A stretch of 64,000 nt of DNA from contig NZ_CP022541.1 in the NCBI RefSeq assembly GCF_002237555.1, positions 62,001 to 126,000 on the forward strand, given 5' to 3'. Below the pieces are notes generated by a model. It was given only the letters and a program-made list of their open reading frames with translations. It made no database searches and was not told where the DNA came from. Source of the DNA: Antarctobacter heliothermus (lineage in GTDB: Bacteria; Pseudomonadota; Alphaproteobacteria; Rhodobacterales; Rhodobacteraceae). Below, in pieces: positions 26,497-34,742 of this stretch (its first letter is position 1; each line of letters starts with the position of its first letter). Made by a program: the position numbers and the translations under genes.

Positions 26497-27383
26497 GTGA
26501 GGGCCTTTGCGCAATGGCGGGCAATCTCGGCGTGGGTGGCGATCCAGACATCGCCCGAAGCGCGGGCATGGGACAGCACCTTGTCCAATATGGCAATACG
26601 CGACCGATAGCCGATGACAAAGGGATGCATGACCAGTTGGCACAGCCCGCCTTCGGCGCGCGCGCCGTCCAGCTCATCCAGAAAGACCTGCGCCACATCA
26701 TTGGCCGAAAGGGTCGGGCGGGTCGGCGGGGTGCGGTTATACAGCAGATAGACCGCGTCATCGCGAATCCAGTCCACCGGCAGTTCGATCAGGCCGGTGG
26801 GGTTCCCGTCTGTCAACAGTTCATATGGGCTGTCATCGGCCATCATGCTGGAATCGTATAGAAATCCAGCCTCCGCCACCAAACGGATGGTATCATCGCT
26901 GAGATCCCAATGGGCGGCGCGATGCCCGACCGGGCGCTGGCCGGTGATTTCTTCCAGCGTATCGCGAGAGCGGGCGACGGACTCGGCCTCTTCCTCTGGC
27001 GTCAGGGTGCCGTTGACCTCATGTATCCAGCCGTGAACGCCGATTTCATGACCCTCGGCGACGATGCGGCGGGGTTCTCCGGGGTCGATCAGCGCCGAGA
27101 CGGCGGGGATGAAAAAGCTGGCTTTGGCATTGTGCCGGGCCAGCGTGTTCAGAATGCGCGGCACCCCGGCGCGGCGGCCGTATTCGCCCCAGGCCAGACG
27201 GCCCACGGCGCTGCGCCCGCCGCCCATCTCGAACGTTTCGTGGTCGCAGTCGAACGACAACGCCAGCGCGGCCTTAGCGCCACCCGGCCAGGGCGGCATC
27301 AGACGGCGTCCGGCGCGGACCTTGTTGACCCGTGCGCGCCAGTGATCCTCTGGCCAGTGATAAGCGTTTTCGGGGAGGGTCAT
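26493..27383 (-). CDS. Polysaccharide-deacetylase-family hydrolase (PuuE-like)
   Basis: The product has 296 residues. The NodB-homology motifs are visible: LSFDCDHETFEMGGG near residue 38 supplies the catalytic and metal Asp, and HEIGVHGWIH supplies the paired His residues; RPVGHRAAHWDLS is the third motif. No signal peptide is seen, so it is likely cytoplasmic. In such a place, between an amino-acid ABC transporter and a GAF gene, a role on a cyclic or linear amide, as for the allantoinase PuuE, is more likely than cell-wall deacetylation; this is inference. It overlaps the ATPase gene and the GAF gene by four bases each. Confidence 0.8.
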   Translation of the reverse strand: MTLPENAYHWPEDHWRARVNKVRAGRRLMPPWPGGAKAALALSFDCDHETFEMGGGRSAVGRLAWGEYGRRAGVPRILNTLARHNAKASFFIPAVSALIDPGEPRRIVAEGHEIGVHGWIHEVNGTLTPEEEAESVARSRDTLEEITGQRPVGHRAAHWDLSDDTIRLVAEAGFLYDSSMMADDSPYELLTDGNPTGLIELPVDWIRDDAVYLLYNRTPPTRPTLSANDVAQVFLDELDGARAEGGLCQLVMHPFVIGYRSRIAILDKVLSHARASGDVWIATHAEIARHCAKALT

Positions 27384-28117
27384 CCGCGTAGTACCTTGCC
27401 AAAGAAGTCACGCGCCCGGTCGCTGTCCGGGTTGTCAAAGATCTGGGACGGGGGGCCGGATTCGACCAACTTGCCCTGATCCATGAACACGACCTTGGAC
27501 GACACCTCGCGCACAAAGGCCATTTCGTGGCTGACCAGCAACATGGTCATGCCCTCACCCGCCAGACGGCGGATGGCATCCAGCACCTCGTTCACCAGTT
27601 CGGGGTCAAGGGCGGACGTCACCTCATCCAGCAGCAGGATTTCAGGTTTCAGCGCCAGCGCGCGGGCGATGGCGACGCGCTGTTGCTGGCCACCGGACAG
27701 TTCATCGGGGTAGGCGTGCGCCTTGTGGTCCATGCCGACAAGGGCAAGCAGTTCCATCGCCTCTTCCTCGACCTCCTTGCGCTTGCGGCCTTTGACCTTG
27801 GTTGGGGCAAGGGCGACGTTGCGCAGGACGTTCATGTTCTGGAACAGGTTGTACTGCTGGAACACGATGGCCATGCGATCGCGCGCAGCCTTGACCGCGC
27901 GGGCGGCGGAATAGTCGATGCAGGTGCCGTCGACCTCGACGCTGCCCGAAGTGACGGGGGTCAGCCCGACAAGCGCGCGCAGGACGGTGGATTTGCCCGA
28001 CCCGGACGGCCCAACCAGCGAGACGACCTCCCCCCGGTCGACATCAAAGCTGATGCCGTGCAGAACCGCCATCTTGCCGTAGTTAGCGTGAATTTCGTTG
28101 ACCGCGAGGTGTGGCAA
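27380..28117 (-). CDS. Polar amino acid ABC transporter ATPase (GlnQ/HisP type)
   Basis: No ATG fits the conserved N-terminus; a TTG at 28117 with GGAG seven bases upstream gives LPHLAVNEIHANYGK, the normal beginning for this family, so it is chosen. The product has 245 residues. Walker A is GPSGSGKST, the signature LSGGQQQRV, Walker B ILLLDEVTSALD. It overlaps the upstream permease gene by 35 bases. The ending ARDFFGKVLRG is typical of GlnQ-like ATPases. Confidence 0.88.
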   Translation of the reverse strand: MPHLAVNEIHANYGKMAVLHGISFDVDRGEVVSLVGPSGSGKSTVLRALVGLTPVTSGSVEVDGTCIDYSAARAVKAARDRMAIVFQQYNLFQNMNVLRNVALAPTKVKGRKRKEVEEEAMELLALVGMDHKAHAYPDELSGGQQQRVAIARALALKPEILLLDEVTSALDPELVNEVLDAIRRLAGEGMTMLLVSHEMAFVREVSSKVVFMDQGKLVESGPPSQIFDNPDSDRARDFFGKVLRG

Positions 28118-28784
28118 GTCGTTTCTCCAGATGTTGGCCAAGCAGGCTGAGCGGGAAGGACATGAGGAAGTAGCAGAACGCGATGGTGCCAAAGACCAGA
28201 ACGCCGGAATAACCCTGATTGTTCAGCTCCTTGCCCCGAAACGTCAGTTCGAACACGCCGATCTGACTGACCAGTGCGGTGTCCTTGATGAACGACACGG
28301 CAAAGGCGATGGCGGGCGGGATGATCACTGGCATGGCCTGCGGCAACACGCACAGACGCATGGTTTGCAGGCGGCTGAGGTTCATGGCCTGCGCTGCCTC
28401 GATCTGGGTTTTCGGCACGGATTCGATGCCACCACGGATGATGTCAGCGGTGTAGGCGATGGCGTAGATACAGATTGAAATCACCGCGATGGTGAACAGC
28501 GACACATCCGATGCGATGGTCTGGATGAAGAACAGCACCAGATAGATCACCACAAGGAACGGGATGCGGCGGAAAATCTCGACATAGGCGATGCAGGCGA
28601 CGCGTAGCGGCAGCGCCCACATGCCCGGCGTGGTGCGCAGGTAGACCAGCGCAATGGCTAGGCCAAAGCCGATCAGGCAGCCCATCAGCGTCATGGACAG
28701 GGTCATGACCGCGCTTTCGCCCAGCAGGACGATGTTTTTCCATGTAAAGAAGTCCGGGAGTTGGCTCAGAATCCGGTCCATCAA
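28083..28784 (-). CDS. Polar amino acid ABC transporter permease (HisM/GltK type)
   Basis: The product has 233 residues with about five helices. YTADIIRGGIESVPKTQIEA, then AQAMNLSRLQTM, is the EAA loop and conserved core of the HEQRO/His-Glu-Gln permease family. It starts four bases inside the upstream permease gene. With its partner it forms the membrane channel for an amino-acid-like solute. Confidence 0.9.
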   Translation of the reverse strand: MMDRILSQLPDFFTWKNIVLLGESAVMTLSMTLMGCLIGFGLAIALVYLRTTPGMWALPLRVACIAYVEIFRRIPFLVVIYLVLFFIQTIASDVSLFTIAVISICIYAIAYTADIIRGGIESVPKTQIEAAQAMNLSRLQTMRLCVLPQAMPVIIPPAIAFAVSFIKDTALVSQIGVFELTFRGKELNNQGYSGVLVFGTIAFCYFLMSFPLSLLGQHLEKRLATPRGQRNSR

Positions 28785-29458
28785 AAGATCCTCACCTTGA
28801 CGCGAAAGGCCCAGCGGCCGATCAGGGCCAGTCCGATCGAGGCGATGAACGTCAGGACGACATACATCAGCGCGGCGATGGTGAAGTATTCCAGCCAGCG
28901 ATAGTTGACGGTCGACAGGTTGATTGCCTGTCCGGTCAATTCATCCACCCCGATGATGGCACCAACAGAGGTGCCCATCACGAGGACGACGATGAAAAAA
29001 TTGGCCAGCGCGGGGTAGATGGATTTCGCGATATGCGGGACGACGATGTAGCGGATGCGCTGGGTCAGGGACATGCCCATAGTCTCTCCGGCCTCCATTT
29101 CGTTCTGGCGGACGGACAGGAATCCGGCGCGCAGGATCATCGTCAGATAGGCCCCGGCGTTCAGCGTTAGGCCGATCAGCACGCAGGCCTCATTGGACCA
29201 GCGGATTCCAAATTCCGGCAGGCCGAAATACAGGAAATAGATCTGGATCAGCGCAGGTGTGTTGGTGATGAAGATCACGAAAGCCATGACCAGCCAGCGG
29301 ATGGGGCGCGGCGCAAAGCTAAGGCAAGCGGCCCCAATCAGGCCGATCAAACAGCCCGCGGTAAAGGCAAAGACGCCCAGTTGCAGGGTCAGCCATGCGC
29401 CCTCTAACAACTGGTCGAAGTTGCGCCAGACGACGTTGAATTGAAAATTATAGTCCAT
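28781..29458 (-). CDS. Polar amino acid ABC transporter permease (HisQ/GltJ type)
   Basis: The product has 225 residues with five helices. YLTMILRAGFLSVRQNEMEA, then GETMGMSLTQRIRYIVVPH, is the EAA-loop region of the family. It is separated from the binding-protein gene by a 69-base gap that contains a long hairpin, and overlaps the next permease gene by four bases. Confidence 0.9.
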   Translation of the reverse strand: MDYNFQFNVVWRNFDQLLEGAWLTLQLGVFAFTAGCLIGLIGAACLSFAPRPIRWLVMAFVIFITNTPALIQIYFLYFGLPEFGIRWSNEACVLIGLTLNAGAYLTMILRAGFLSVRQNEMEAGETMGMSLTQRIRYIVVPHIAKSIYPALANFFIVVLVMGTSVGAIIGVDELTGQAINLSTVNYRWLEYFTIAALMYVVLTFIASIGLALIGRWAFRVKVRIF

Positions 29459-29492
29459 GCGGTCCCGTTCGGATCAGGCGCTTCGGTCAGGT

Positions 29493-29517
29493 GGAGCGCA
29501 TCCGGTGGATGCGCTCC
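29493..29517. repeat. Perfect 11-bp stem-loop between binding-protein and permease genes
   Basis: GGAGCGCATCC-GGT-GGATGCGCTCC lies 11 bases after the binding-protein stop. There is no U-run, so it is more likely a mRNA-stabilising or attenuating hairpin that raises expression of the binding protein over the permeases. Confidence 0.65.
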
Positions 29518-29527
29518 GCGAGAAAGA

Positions 29528-30334
29528 TCAGAACCAGGGGGAAACCGGCACTTCGCGCAGCATCGGCGCGCCGTAGTTTGCTTCCCACACGGACTTGATC
29601 GCGCCGGAGGAATGCAGGTCATACAGAACGATGTTCAGAACCTCGGTCAGGTTGTCGTTGCCTTGGCTGACGCCAAGCGCGCAGTAGGCAACAAAGATCG
29701 GGTCCGGCACGACGCGCCAGTTGACGCCTTCGTGGTTGCCGGTGAAGCCCATGAAAAAGTCGATGTTCTCGACGATGGCATCGGCGCGGCCCTGCGCCAC
29801 AAGACGCACGGTGTCGGCGATGGAATCGGTCAGTTCCAATTCAACCTCGGGCATGTTCTCTTCGATCCAGCCCACGGTCCAGTTGCCGCGCATGTTGGCC
29901 AGAACGACGCCTTCTTTGTTGAAATCGGTCCAGCTGTCGCCGTCGATCTTGTCGGTGGCCAGCACGGCCAGCACTTCGGTGTGCAGCGGGGCGGTAAAGT
30001 CGATCAGCTTGGCGCGTTCAGAGTTGCGGGTCAGCGCGCCCATGGAAATGTCGATCCGGTCAGAGACCAGGAACGGCACCCGCTGCGCGGTTTCTGTCGG
30101 CACCCATTCGACCTCGACCCCCAGTTTTTCGGCGATCATGGCACCGATTTCGATGTCGAACCCGACCCAGTCACCGTCATCGTTGCGGGTGCTCATGTTG
30201 GGAAAGTTCGGGTTGATGCCGATGCGGATGGTGCCGTCGGACAGGATGTCCTCAAGCGATTTCGCCTGTGCAGCGGGGGCGCCGGTCAGCGCCAGTCCCA
30301 GTGCGGTGACGCCTGCGATAAGCCAGTTTTTCAT
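29528..30334 (-). CDS. ABC transporter substrate-binding protein, family 3 (polar amino acid type)
   Basis: The product has 268 residues with a signal peptide ending at APAAQAKSLED. The SBP_bac_3 fold is evident from IRIGINPNFPNMSTRNDDGD, GFDIEIGAMIAEKLGVEVEW and DISMGALTRNSERAKLIDFT. The last of these holds the conserved Arg/Asp pair that grips the amino-acid backbone. It heads the minus-strand operon of binding protein, two permeases, ATPase, hydrolase and GAF protein. Operator d lies about 55 bases upstream. Confidence 0.9.
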   Translation of the reverse strand: MKNWLIAGVTALGLALTGAPAAQAKSLEDILSDGTIRIGINPNFPNMSTRNDDGDWVGFDIEIGAMIAEKLGVEVEWVPTETAQRVPFLVSDRIDISMGALTRNSERAKLIDFTAPLHTEVLAVLATDKIDGDSWTDFNKEGVVLANMRGNWTVGWIEENMPEVELELTDSIADTVRLVAQGRADAIVENIDFFMGFTGNHEGVNWRVVPDPIFVAYCALGVSQGNDNLTEVLNIVLYDLHSSGAIKSVWEANYGAPMLREVPVSPWF

Positions 30335-30388
30335 TTTGGTCTTCTCCTGTTGGTCGATAGCGGATCTGTTGTTCAGAATGTTCGTTAT

Positions 30389-30404
30389 GCGGACTTTTGT
30401 CCGA
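30389..30404. promoter_or_regulatory. Candidate operator d (GCGGAC-TTTT-GTCCGA)
   Basis: CGGAC-TTTT-GTCCG is a 5+5 palindrome. Compared with operators a, b, c and f, one symmetrical base pair is changed in each arm (GAAC to GGAC, GTTC to GTCC), while the spacer TTTT equals that of a and c. It lies upstream of the amino-acid binding-protein gene. Confidence 0.65.
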
Positions 30405-30559
30405 AAATAGTTTGACGAACGGTTTTCGCGCGGTCAATGGTTTTTTCGTGGCCCGGTGGGGCAGGGGCGAGACCTTTGGGTTTGCCGAAATAGCGTTTGG
30501 CCATGTTTTGTGCGGAATTTCAGGGCGTTCGACGGCAGAGATGCTATCCTGTTGACCTT

Positions 30560-30575
30560 GTTTCACGCCTGAAAC
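30560..30575. promoter_or_regulatory. Second palindrome type, GTTTCA-CGCC-TGAAAC
   Basis: A perfect 6+6 palindrome with a 4-base spacer, 50 bases in front of the aldo/keto reductase-RidA gene. A further GCGTGAAA at 30590-30597 repeats one arm. It differs from the GAAC/GTTC type and may be the site of another regulator. A GAAC half site at 30601 follows. Confidence 0.45.
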
Positions 30576-30625
30576 AGCATGAGCTAAATGCGTGAAAAAC
30601 GAACAGCTGTGCGGAGAGTGACTAA

Positions 30626-32092
30626 ATGAAAGAATCCATAGACCAGATCTCGTTGCCTTCGGGCCTGTCTTTGTCGCGTGTGGTCACGGGGCTTTGGCAG
30701 ATGGCGGATCAAGAACGCGACGGCAAGGCGTTTGATCTGGACGCAGCGGCAGAGTCGCTGGCCGATTACGCGCGCGCGGGCTTTACGACCTTTGACATGG
30801 CCGATCATTACGGCAGCGCCGAGATTGTGGCTGGTAAGGCGGCCAAGATCCTCGCAGCCGAGGGCGGGCCGCGTCCGGTGATCCTGACCAAATGGTGTCC
30901 AGAGCCCGGCCCGATGGCGGCGGACACGGTGCGCAAAGGCGTGGAAACCGCGCTGGAACGACTGGCGATGGACCGGGTCGACGTGATGCAGTTTCATTGG
31001 TGGCAGTACCAGTCGCCGGAATATCTGGACGCGCTGACCGAATTGATGAAGCTGCGGGATGAGGGGCTGGTGGGACATATCGGCCTGACCAATTTTGATG
31101 CGGCGCACCTGCGGATGGTTCTGAAGCAGGGGATTGAGATTGCCACAAATCAGGTTTGCTTTTCGGTTTTGGATCGACGCGCGGCGGGAGAGCTGACCCG
31201 CGTGGCGGCGGAACATGGGGTCGGCATCCTTGGGTTTGGCACGCTGTGTGGCGGTTTTCTGTCGGATAAGTGGCTGGGCGCGCCGCGTCCCGACCAGATC
31301 GAGGACTGGAGCCGCATGAAATACATGCGCTTTGTCGAGACGGCGGGCGGCTGGGACCGCTTTCAATACCTTTTGGGCGCACTGGCGCTGATCGGAGAGC
31401 GTCACGGCGTATCAATTAGCAACGTCGCCAGCCGCTGGGTGCTGGAACAGGCGGCGACGGCTGGGGTGATCGTGGGCGCGCGGCTGGGCGAAAACGCGCA
31501 TCGGGACGACAACCGCAAGATGCTGGGCTTTGCGCTGGATGCGGCGGACCGGGCGGCGATTGATGATGCGGTGGCGACGCTGGACGAGATCCCCGGCGAT
31601 TGCGGCGACGAATACCGCAAGCCGCCTTTCCTGACCGCGTCGGGGGATTTGTCGCACCATCTGGACGCGCTGCCGCCGGTGATGGACGTGGCAGAGTCTG
31701 TCGCACGGCCGGGCCGCAAGCGGGCAGAAAGCGGGTCGATCTGGGAGGAAAAGGCCGGTTTTGCCCGCGCGATCCGCAAGGGCAAGCGCATCTTGGTCAG
31801 CGGTACAACAGCCACCGATCCGCATGGCGCAACGGTGTGCGCGGGCGATGCGGCGGGGCAGGCGGTCTATATCCTCGACAAGATCACCGGCGCGCTGTCA
31901 TCGCTTGGCGGCGCGATCGAAGATGTGATGCGGACGCGGATCTACCTGACCCATGAGGCCGATTGGCAAGCCGTGTCGCAGGTCCACGCGCGCTATTTCG
32001 GCGACATTCGCCCGGCCAACACGCTGATCGTGGTCAAGGAATTGATCGGCGGTTACGAGGTCGAGATCGAGGCCGAAGCCGAGCTTGACTGA
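30626..32092 (+). CDS. Fusion of aldo/keto reductase and RidA/YjgF-like domain
   Basis: The product has 488 residues. Residues 1 to about 335 form an aldo/keto reductase barrel, with FDMADHYGSAE (Asp57/60 and Tyr62), Lys89 in ILTKW and His124 in MQFHWW as the expected catalytic tetrad. Residues about 370-488 form a RidA/YjgF-type domain, with ILVSGTTATDPHG, YILDKITGALSSLGGAIEDV and a VEIEAEAEL end. The Arg that RidA proteins use to deaminate enamines is not found at the equivalent place (ANTLIVVKELIGG), so this may not be an imine deaminase. The gene stands alone on the plus strand and its last 40 bases overlap the convergent permease gene. Confidence 0.85.
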   Translation: MKESIDQISLPSGLSLSRVVTGLWQMADQERDGKAFDLDAAAESLADYARAGFTTFDMADHYGSAEIVAGKAAKILAAEGGPRPVILTKWCPEPGPMAADTVRKGVETALERLAMDRVDVMQFHWWQYQSPEYLDALTELMKLRDEGLVGHIGLTNFDAAHLRMVLKQGIEIATNQVCFSVLDRRAAGELTRVAAEHGVGILGFGTLCGGFLSDKWLGAPRPDQIEDWSRMKYMRFVETAGGWDRFQYLLGALALIGERHGVSISNVASRWVLEQAATAGVIVGARLGENAHRDDNRKMLGFALDAADRAAIDDAVATLDEIPGDCGDEYRKPPFLTASGDLSHHLDALPPVMDVAESVARPGRKRAESGSIWEEKAGFARAIRKGKRILVSGTTATDPHGATVCAGDAAGQAVYILDKITGALSSLGGAIEDVMRTRIYLTHEADWQAVSQVHARYFGDIRPANTLIVVKELIGGYEVEIEAEAELD

Positions 32093-32868
32093 CGCGCGGC
32101 GCGGCGCTGCATCCGCAGCGCCGCCAGCACCACCAACCCAATGGCGACAGAGGCCAGCGTGCCGATCACCGCAATGGCCGAGACAACAGGCGCATAGTTC
32201 GTCGCCACGCGGCTGAACAGCCATTCAGGCAGAGTGGTATCGGCCCCGGTGGTAAAGATCGACAGTGGCAGGTTCGACCACGACAGCAGAAAGGCGAACA
32301 GCCCGCCGGAAATCAGGCCGGGGGCCAGATGGGGCAGGGTGACTTCGCGCAGGACTTGCCAGCGTGAGGCCCCCAGATCGCGGGCAGCGTCTTCTTGGGC
32401 TGGATCATAGCCGAACAGCCGGATCGAGATCACCAGCGTGACGATGGGCAGAATCCAGACCAGATGCGCAAAGACGGCGGTTTTCCAGCTGGGCGTGATG
32501 CCAAGCGCCGAAAAGAACAGCAGCATGGCAAGGCCAAGCACCGGCTGCGGAAAGAAGATCGGCAGCACTACCAGTTTTTGATAGATCGACCGCCCGCGCC
32601 AATCATAGCGGGCAAAGGCCATTGCCCCCAGCGTTGCCAGAAGCAGGGACAGGATCGTCACCAGCGCTGCAACCTTGAAGGACACCAAGTGCAGCACCAG
32701 CGTCTCATGCTGGGAAAACGCGTCCGTATAGGCCCCGATGGACCAGTTGCGATGCGGAAACCGCATGTAGCGCGTATTGGCCAGACTGGCGAGGATCACC
32801 GACAGGATCGGCACATACAGCAGGATCAGGATGGCGGTCAGCCAGAGCGTCTGGAGCGGTTTTTTCAT
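32053..32868 (-). CDS. potC: ABC transporter permease, PotC type
   Basis: The start is the ATG at 32868, which overlaps the previous permease stop by four bases; longer in-frame readings are in the shadow of that gene. The product has 271 residues with about six helices. The EAA loop is seen in AQEDAARDLGASRWQVLREV followed by TLPHLAPG. The short C-terminal Ser-rich tail overlaps the aldo/keto reductase-RidA gene end. It belongs to a polyamine-type importer. Confidence 0.9.
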   Translation of the reverse strand: MKKPLQTLWLTAILILLYVPILSVILASLANTRYMRFPHRNWSIGAYTDAFSQHETLVLHLVSFKVAALVTILSLLLATLGAMAFARYDWRGRSIYQKLVVLPIFFPQPVLGLAMLLFFSALGITPSWKTAVFAHLVWILPIVTLVISIRLFGYDPAQEDAARDLGASRWQVLREVTLPHLAPGLISGGLFAFLLSWSNLPLSIFTTGADTTLPEWLFSRVATNYAPVVSAIAVIGTLASVAIGLVVLAALRMQRRAARQSSSASASISTS

Positions 32869-33710
32869 CGGCGTATCAGGCGGTTGAGATCGACGCGGGA
32901 CAGCACCGGAAAGACCACCAACGCGGTGACAAGCGTCACCAGCATGGTCAGCGCCGCACCCATTGGCCAGTCTTGCGCGTAGGAAAAGCGTTGCTCGATC
33001 GCGCGGGTGACAACGGTCACGGCCTGACCACCAAGGATGGCGGATTCCGCATTGGCCCCGATGCACAGGACAAAGGTCAGCAGCGCGCCGATGGCGAGGC
33101 CGGGCAGGGCAAGAGGCAACTCGACCTCTCGCAACACCTGCCAGCGATTGGCACCGAGATCGCGGGCGGCGTCCACGCGGTCCTGCGGGATCAGCGCGAC
33201 ACCCAGCAAAAGCGGAAACAGCATGAAGGGGAAATGCACATAAAGCAGCCCGAGATAGACGGCCAGTTTCGTGTTCAGCACCGTGCCGATGGACACCCCA
33301 AACAGCGCCTTGAGCGACCCGGCAAGGATGCCGCCGCCGGGCATCAGGAACAGGGACAAGCCAAACAACCGCACGGATTCGCTGACAAAGATCGGCACCG
33401 CGATCAGCCCGGTGATGACGGCTGCGCCGCGTCCGGCGCGGGCGTGCAGCATCTTGGCGGTGGGCCATGCGATGACCGCGCAGCTCAGCGTCGTAACAAA
33501 CGCCCCAAGGATCGACCAGTAGAACGGCGCGCCGTAGCCTTCTGTCAGGGCGGAGCGGTAATTGGCCAGCGTCAAGTCGCTGGTCAGGCCAAAACTGCGC
33601 GGTTCCATCAGGGAATACCAGCCGACGATCACGATGGGGGTGGCAAACCCCACCAGCAGAAACAGCGCCACCGGAGCCATGAACAGCGGGCCAAGGAAAC
33701 GCGGGTTCAT
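32865..33710 (-). CDS. potB: ABC transporter permease, PotB type
   Basis: The product has 281 residues with six helices. The EAA loop is seen in QDRVDAARDLGANRWQVLRE followed by VELPLALPG. It overlaps the ATPase gene and the other permease gene by four bases each. Confidence 0.9.
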   Translation of the reverse strand: MNPRFLGPLFMAPVALFLLVGFATPIVIVGWYSLMEPRSFGLTSDLTLANYRSALTEGYGAPFYWSILGAFVTTLSCAVIAWPTAKMLHARAGRGAAVITGLIAVPIFVSESVRLFGLSLFLMPGGGILAGSLKALFGVSIGTVLNTKLAVYLGLLYVHFPFMLFPLLLGVALIPQDRVDAARDLGANRWQVLREVELPLALPGLAIGALLTFVLCIGANAESAILGGQAVTVVTRAIEQRFSYAQDWPMGAALTMLVTLVTALVVFPVLSRVDLNRLIRR

Positions 33711-34735
33711 TCCGTCACCTTGTGGGCGGCGTCGGGGTCAAAGTAGAACCGCGCGCTGTCTCCGGGATGCAACGGGCAGGCGGCGGGCTGTTCGGCAATC
33801 ATCAGCCCCGCGGGCGTGTCCAGATGCAGTTGCACGCGAGATCCTAGCTGAAACCGTTCCAGCACTTTGGTTTCGATTGCCACGCCGGGCCCGACCTTGT
33901 GCAGCGCCTCTGGCCGCAGGATCAAGTGGCTGTCGGCAAAACCGGGCAGGGGCGTGTCCAGTTCCGTCAACCGTTCGTCGCGGACCGTCAGGATGTTCAC
34001 CTCACCCATGAACCGCGCCACGAAACGGTCGCGGGGGCGGTCGTAGATCTCTGACGGGGTGCCGACCTGTACCAATCCGCCGTCGCGCATGATGCCGATG
34101 CGATCCGACATGATCATCGCCTCTTCGAGGCTGTGGGTGATGTAGACAAAGGTGCGCCCGGTGCGGCGTTGCAGGCTGCGCAGTTCAACCTCCAGAGTCT
34201 TGCGCAGGCGGTAATCCAACGCCGAAAGCGGTTCGTCAAAAAACAGGATTTCAGGGTCAGAGGCCAACGCACGCGCCAGCGCCACGCGCTGCCGTTCGCC
34301 GCCAGAGCACTGCGTGACCGGCTTGCCATAGTATTCGGCCCCCAAGCGCACGAGGTCCAACAGTTCCAGCGCGCGTGCCTTGCGGTCGGCCGCGTTGACG
34401 CCGCGCATTTTCATGGCAAATTCGACGTTCTGCCCGACGCTGCGATGATCGAACAGTGCGAGGGATTGAAACACCATCGCCGTCGGGCGCTTGTTGGGCG
34501 GCTGGGCGGTGACATCCTGTCCACGCAACAACAGCGCGCCAGAGGTCGGCCTGTCCAGCCCGGCCAAAATGCGCAACAGGGTTGTCTTGCCGGACCCGGA
34601 CGGCCCGACGATGGTAAAAAACTCGCCCTCGGAAATGTCCAGTGACACATCCCGCAGGGCGTGGGTGTCGCCAAAGCGGCGGCTCAGCCCTTGCAGGCTG
34701 AGCGCGGGTTTGTCGTCGGCAGGGGTGCCGGTCAT
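33707..34735 (-). CDS. potA: ABC transporter ATPase, PotA type
   Basis: The ATG at 34735 is chosen, as it starts MTGTPADDKPALSLQGLSR; the longer open frame upstream is a shadow of the binding-protein gene. The product has 342 residues. Walker A is GPSGSGKTT, the signature CSGGERQRV (with Cys in place of the usual Leu), Walker B ILFFDEPLSALD. The C-terminal TOBE-type domain begins near LILRPEALHKVG. It starts eight bases after the binding-protein stop. Confidence 0.9.
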   Translation of the reverse strand: MTGTPADDKPALSLQGLSRRFGDTHALRDVSLDISEGEFFTIVGPSGSGKTTLLRILAGLDRPTSGALLLRGQDVTAQPPNKRPTAMVFQSLALFDHRSVGQNVEFAMKMRGVNAADRKARALELLDLVRLGAEYYGKPVTQCSGGERQRVALARALASDPEILFFDEPLSALDYRLRKTLEVELRSLQRRTGRTFVYITHSLEEAMIMSDRIGIMRDGGLVQVGTPSEIYDRPRDRFVARFMGEVNILTVRDERLTELDTPLPGFADSHLILRPEALHKVGPGVAIETKVLERFQLGSRVQLHLDTPAGLMIAEQPAACPLHPGDSARFYFDPDAAHKVTE

Positions 34736-34742
34736 TTGGGGG

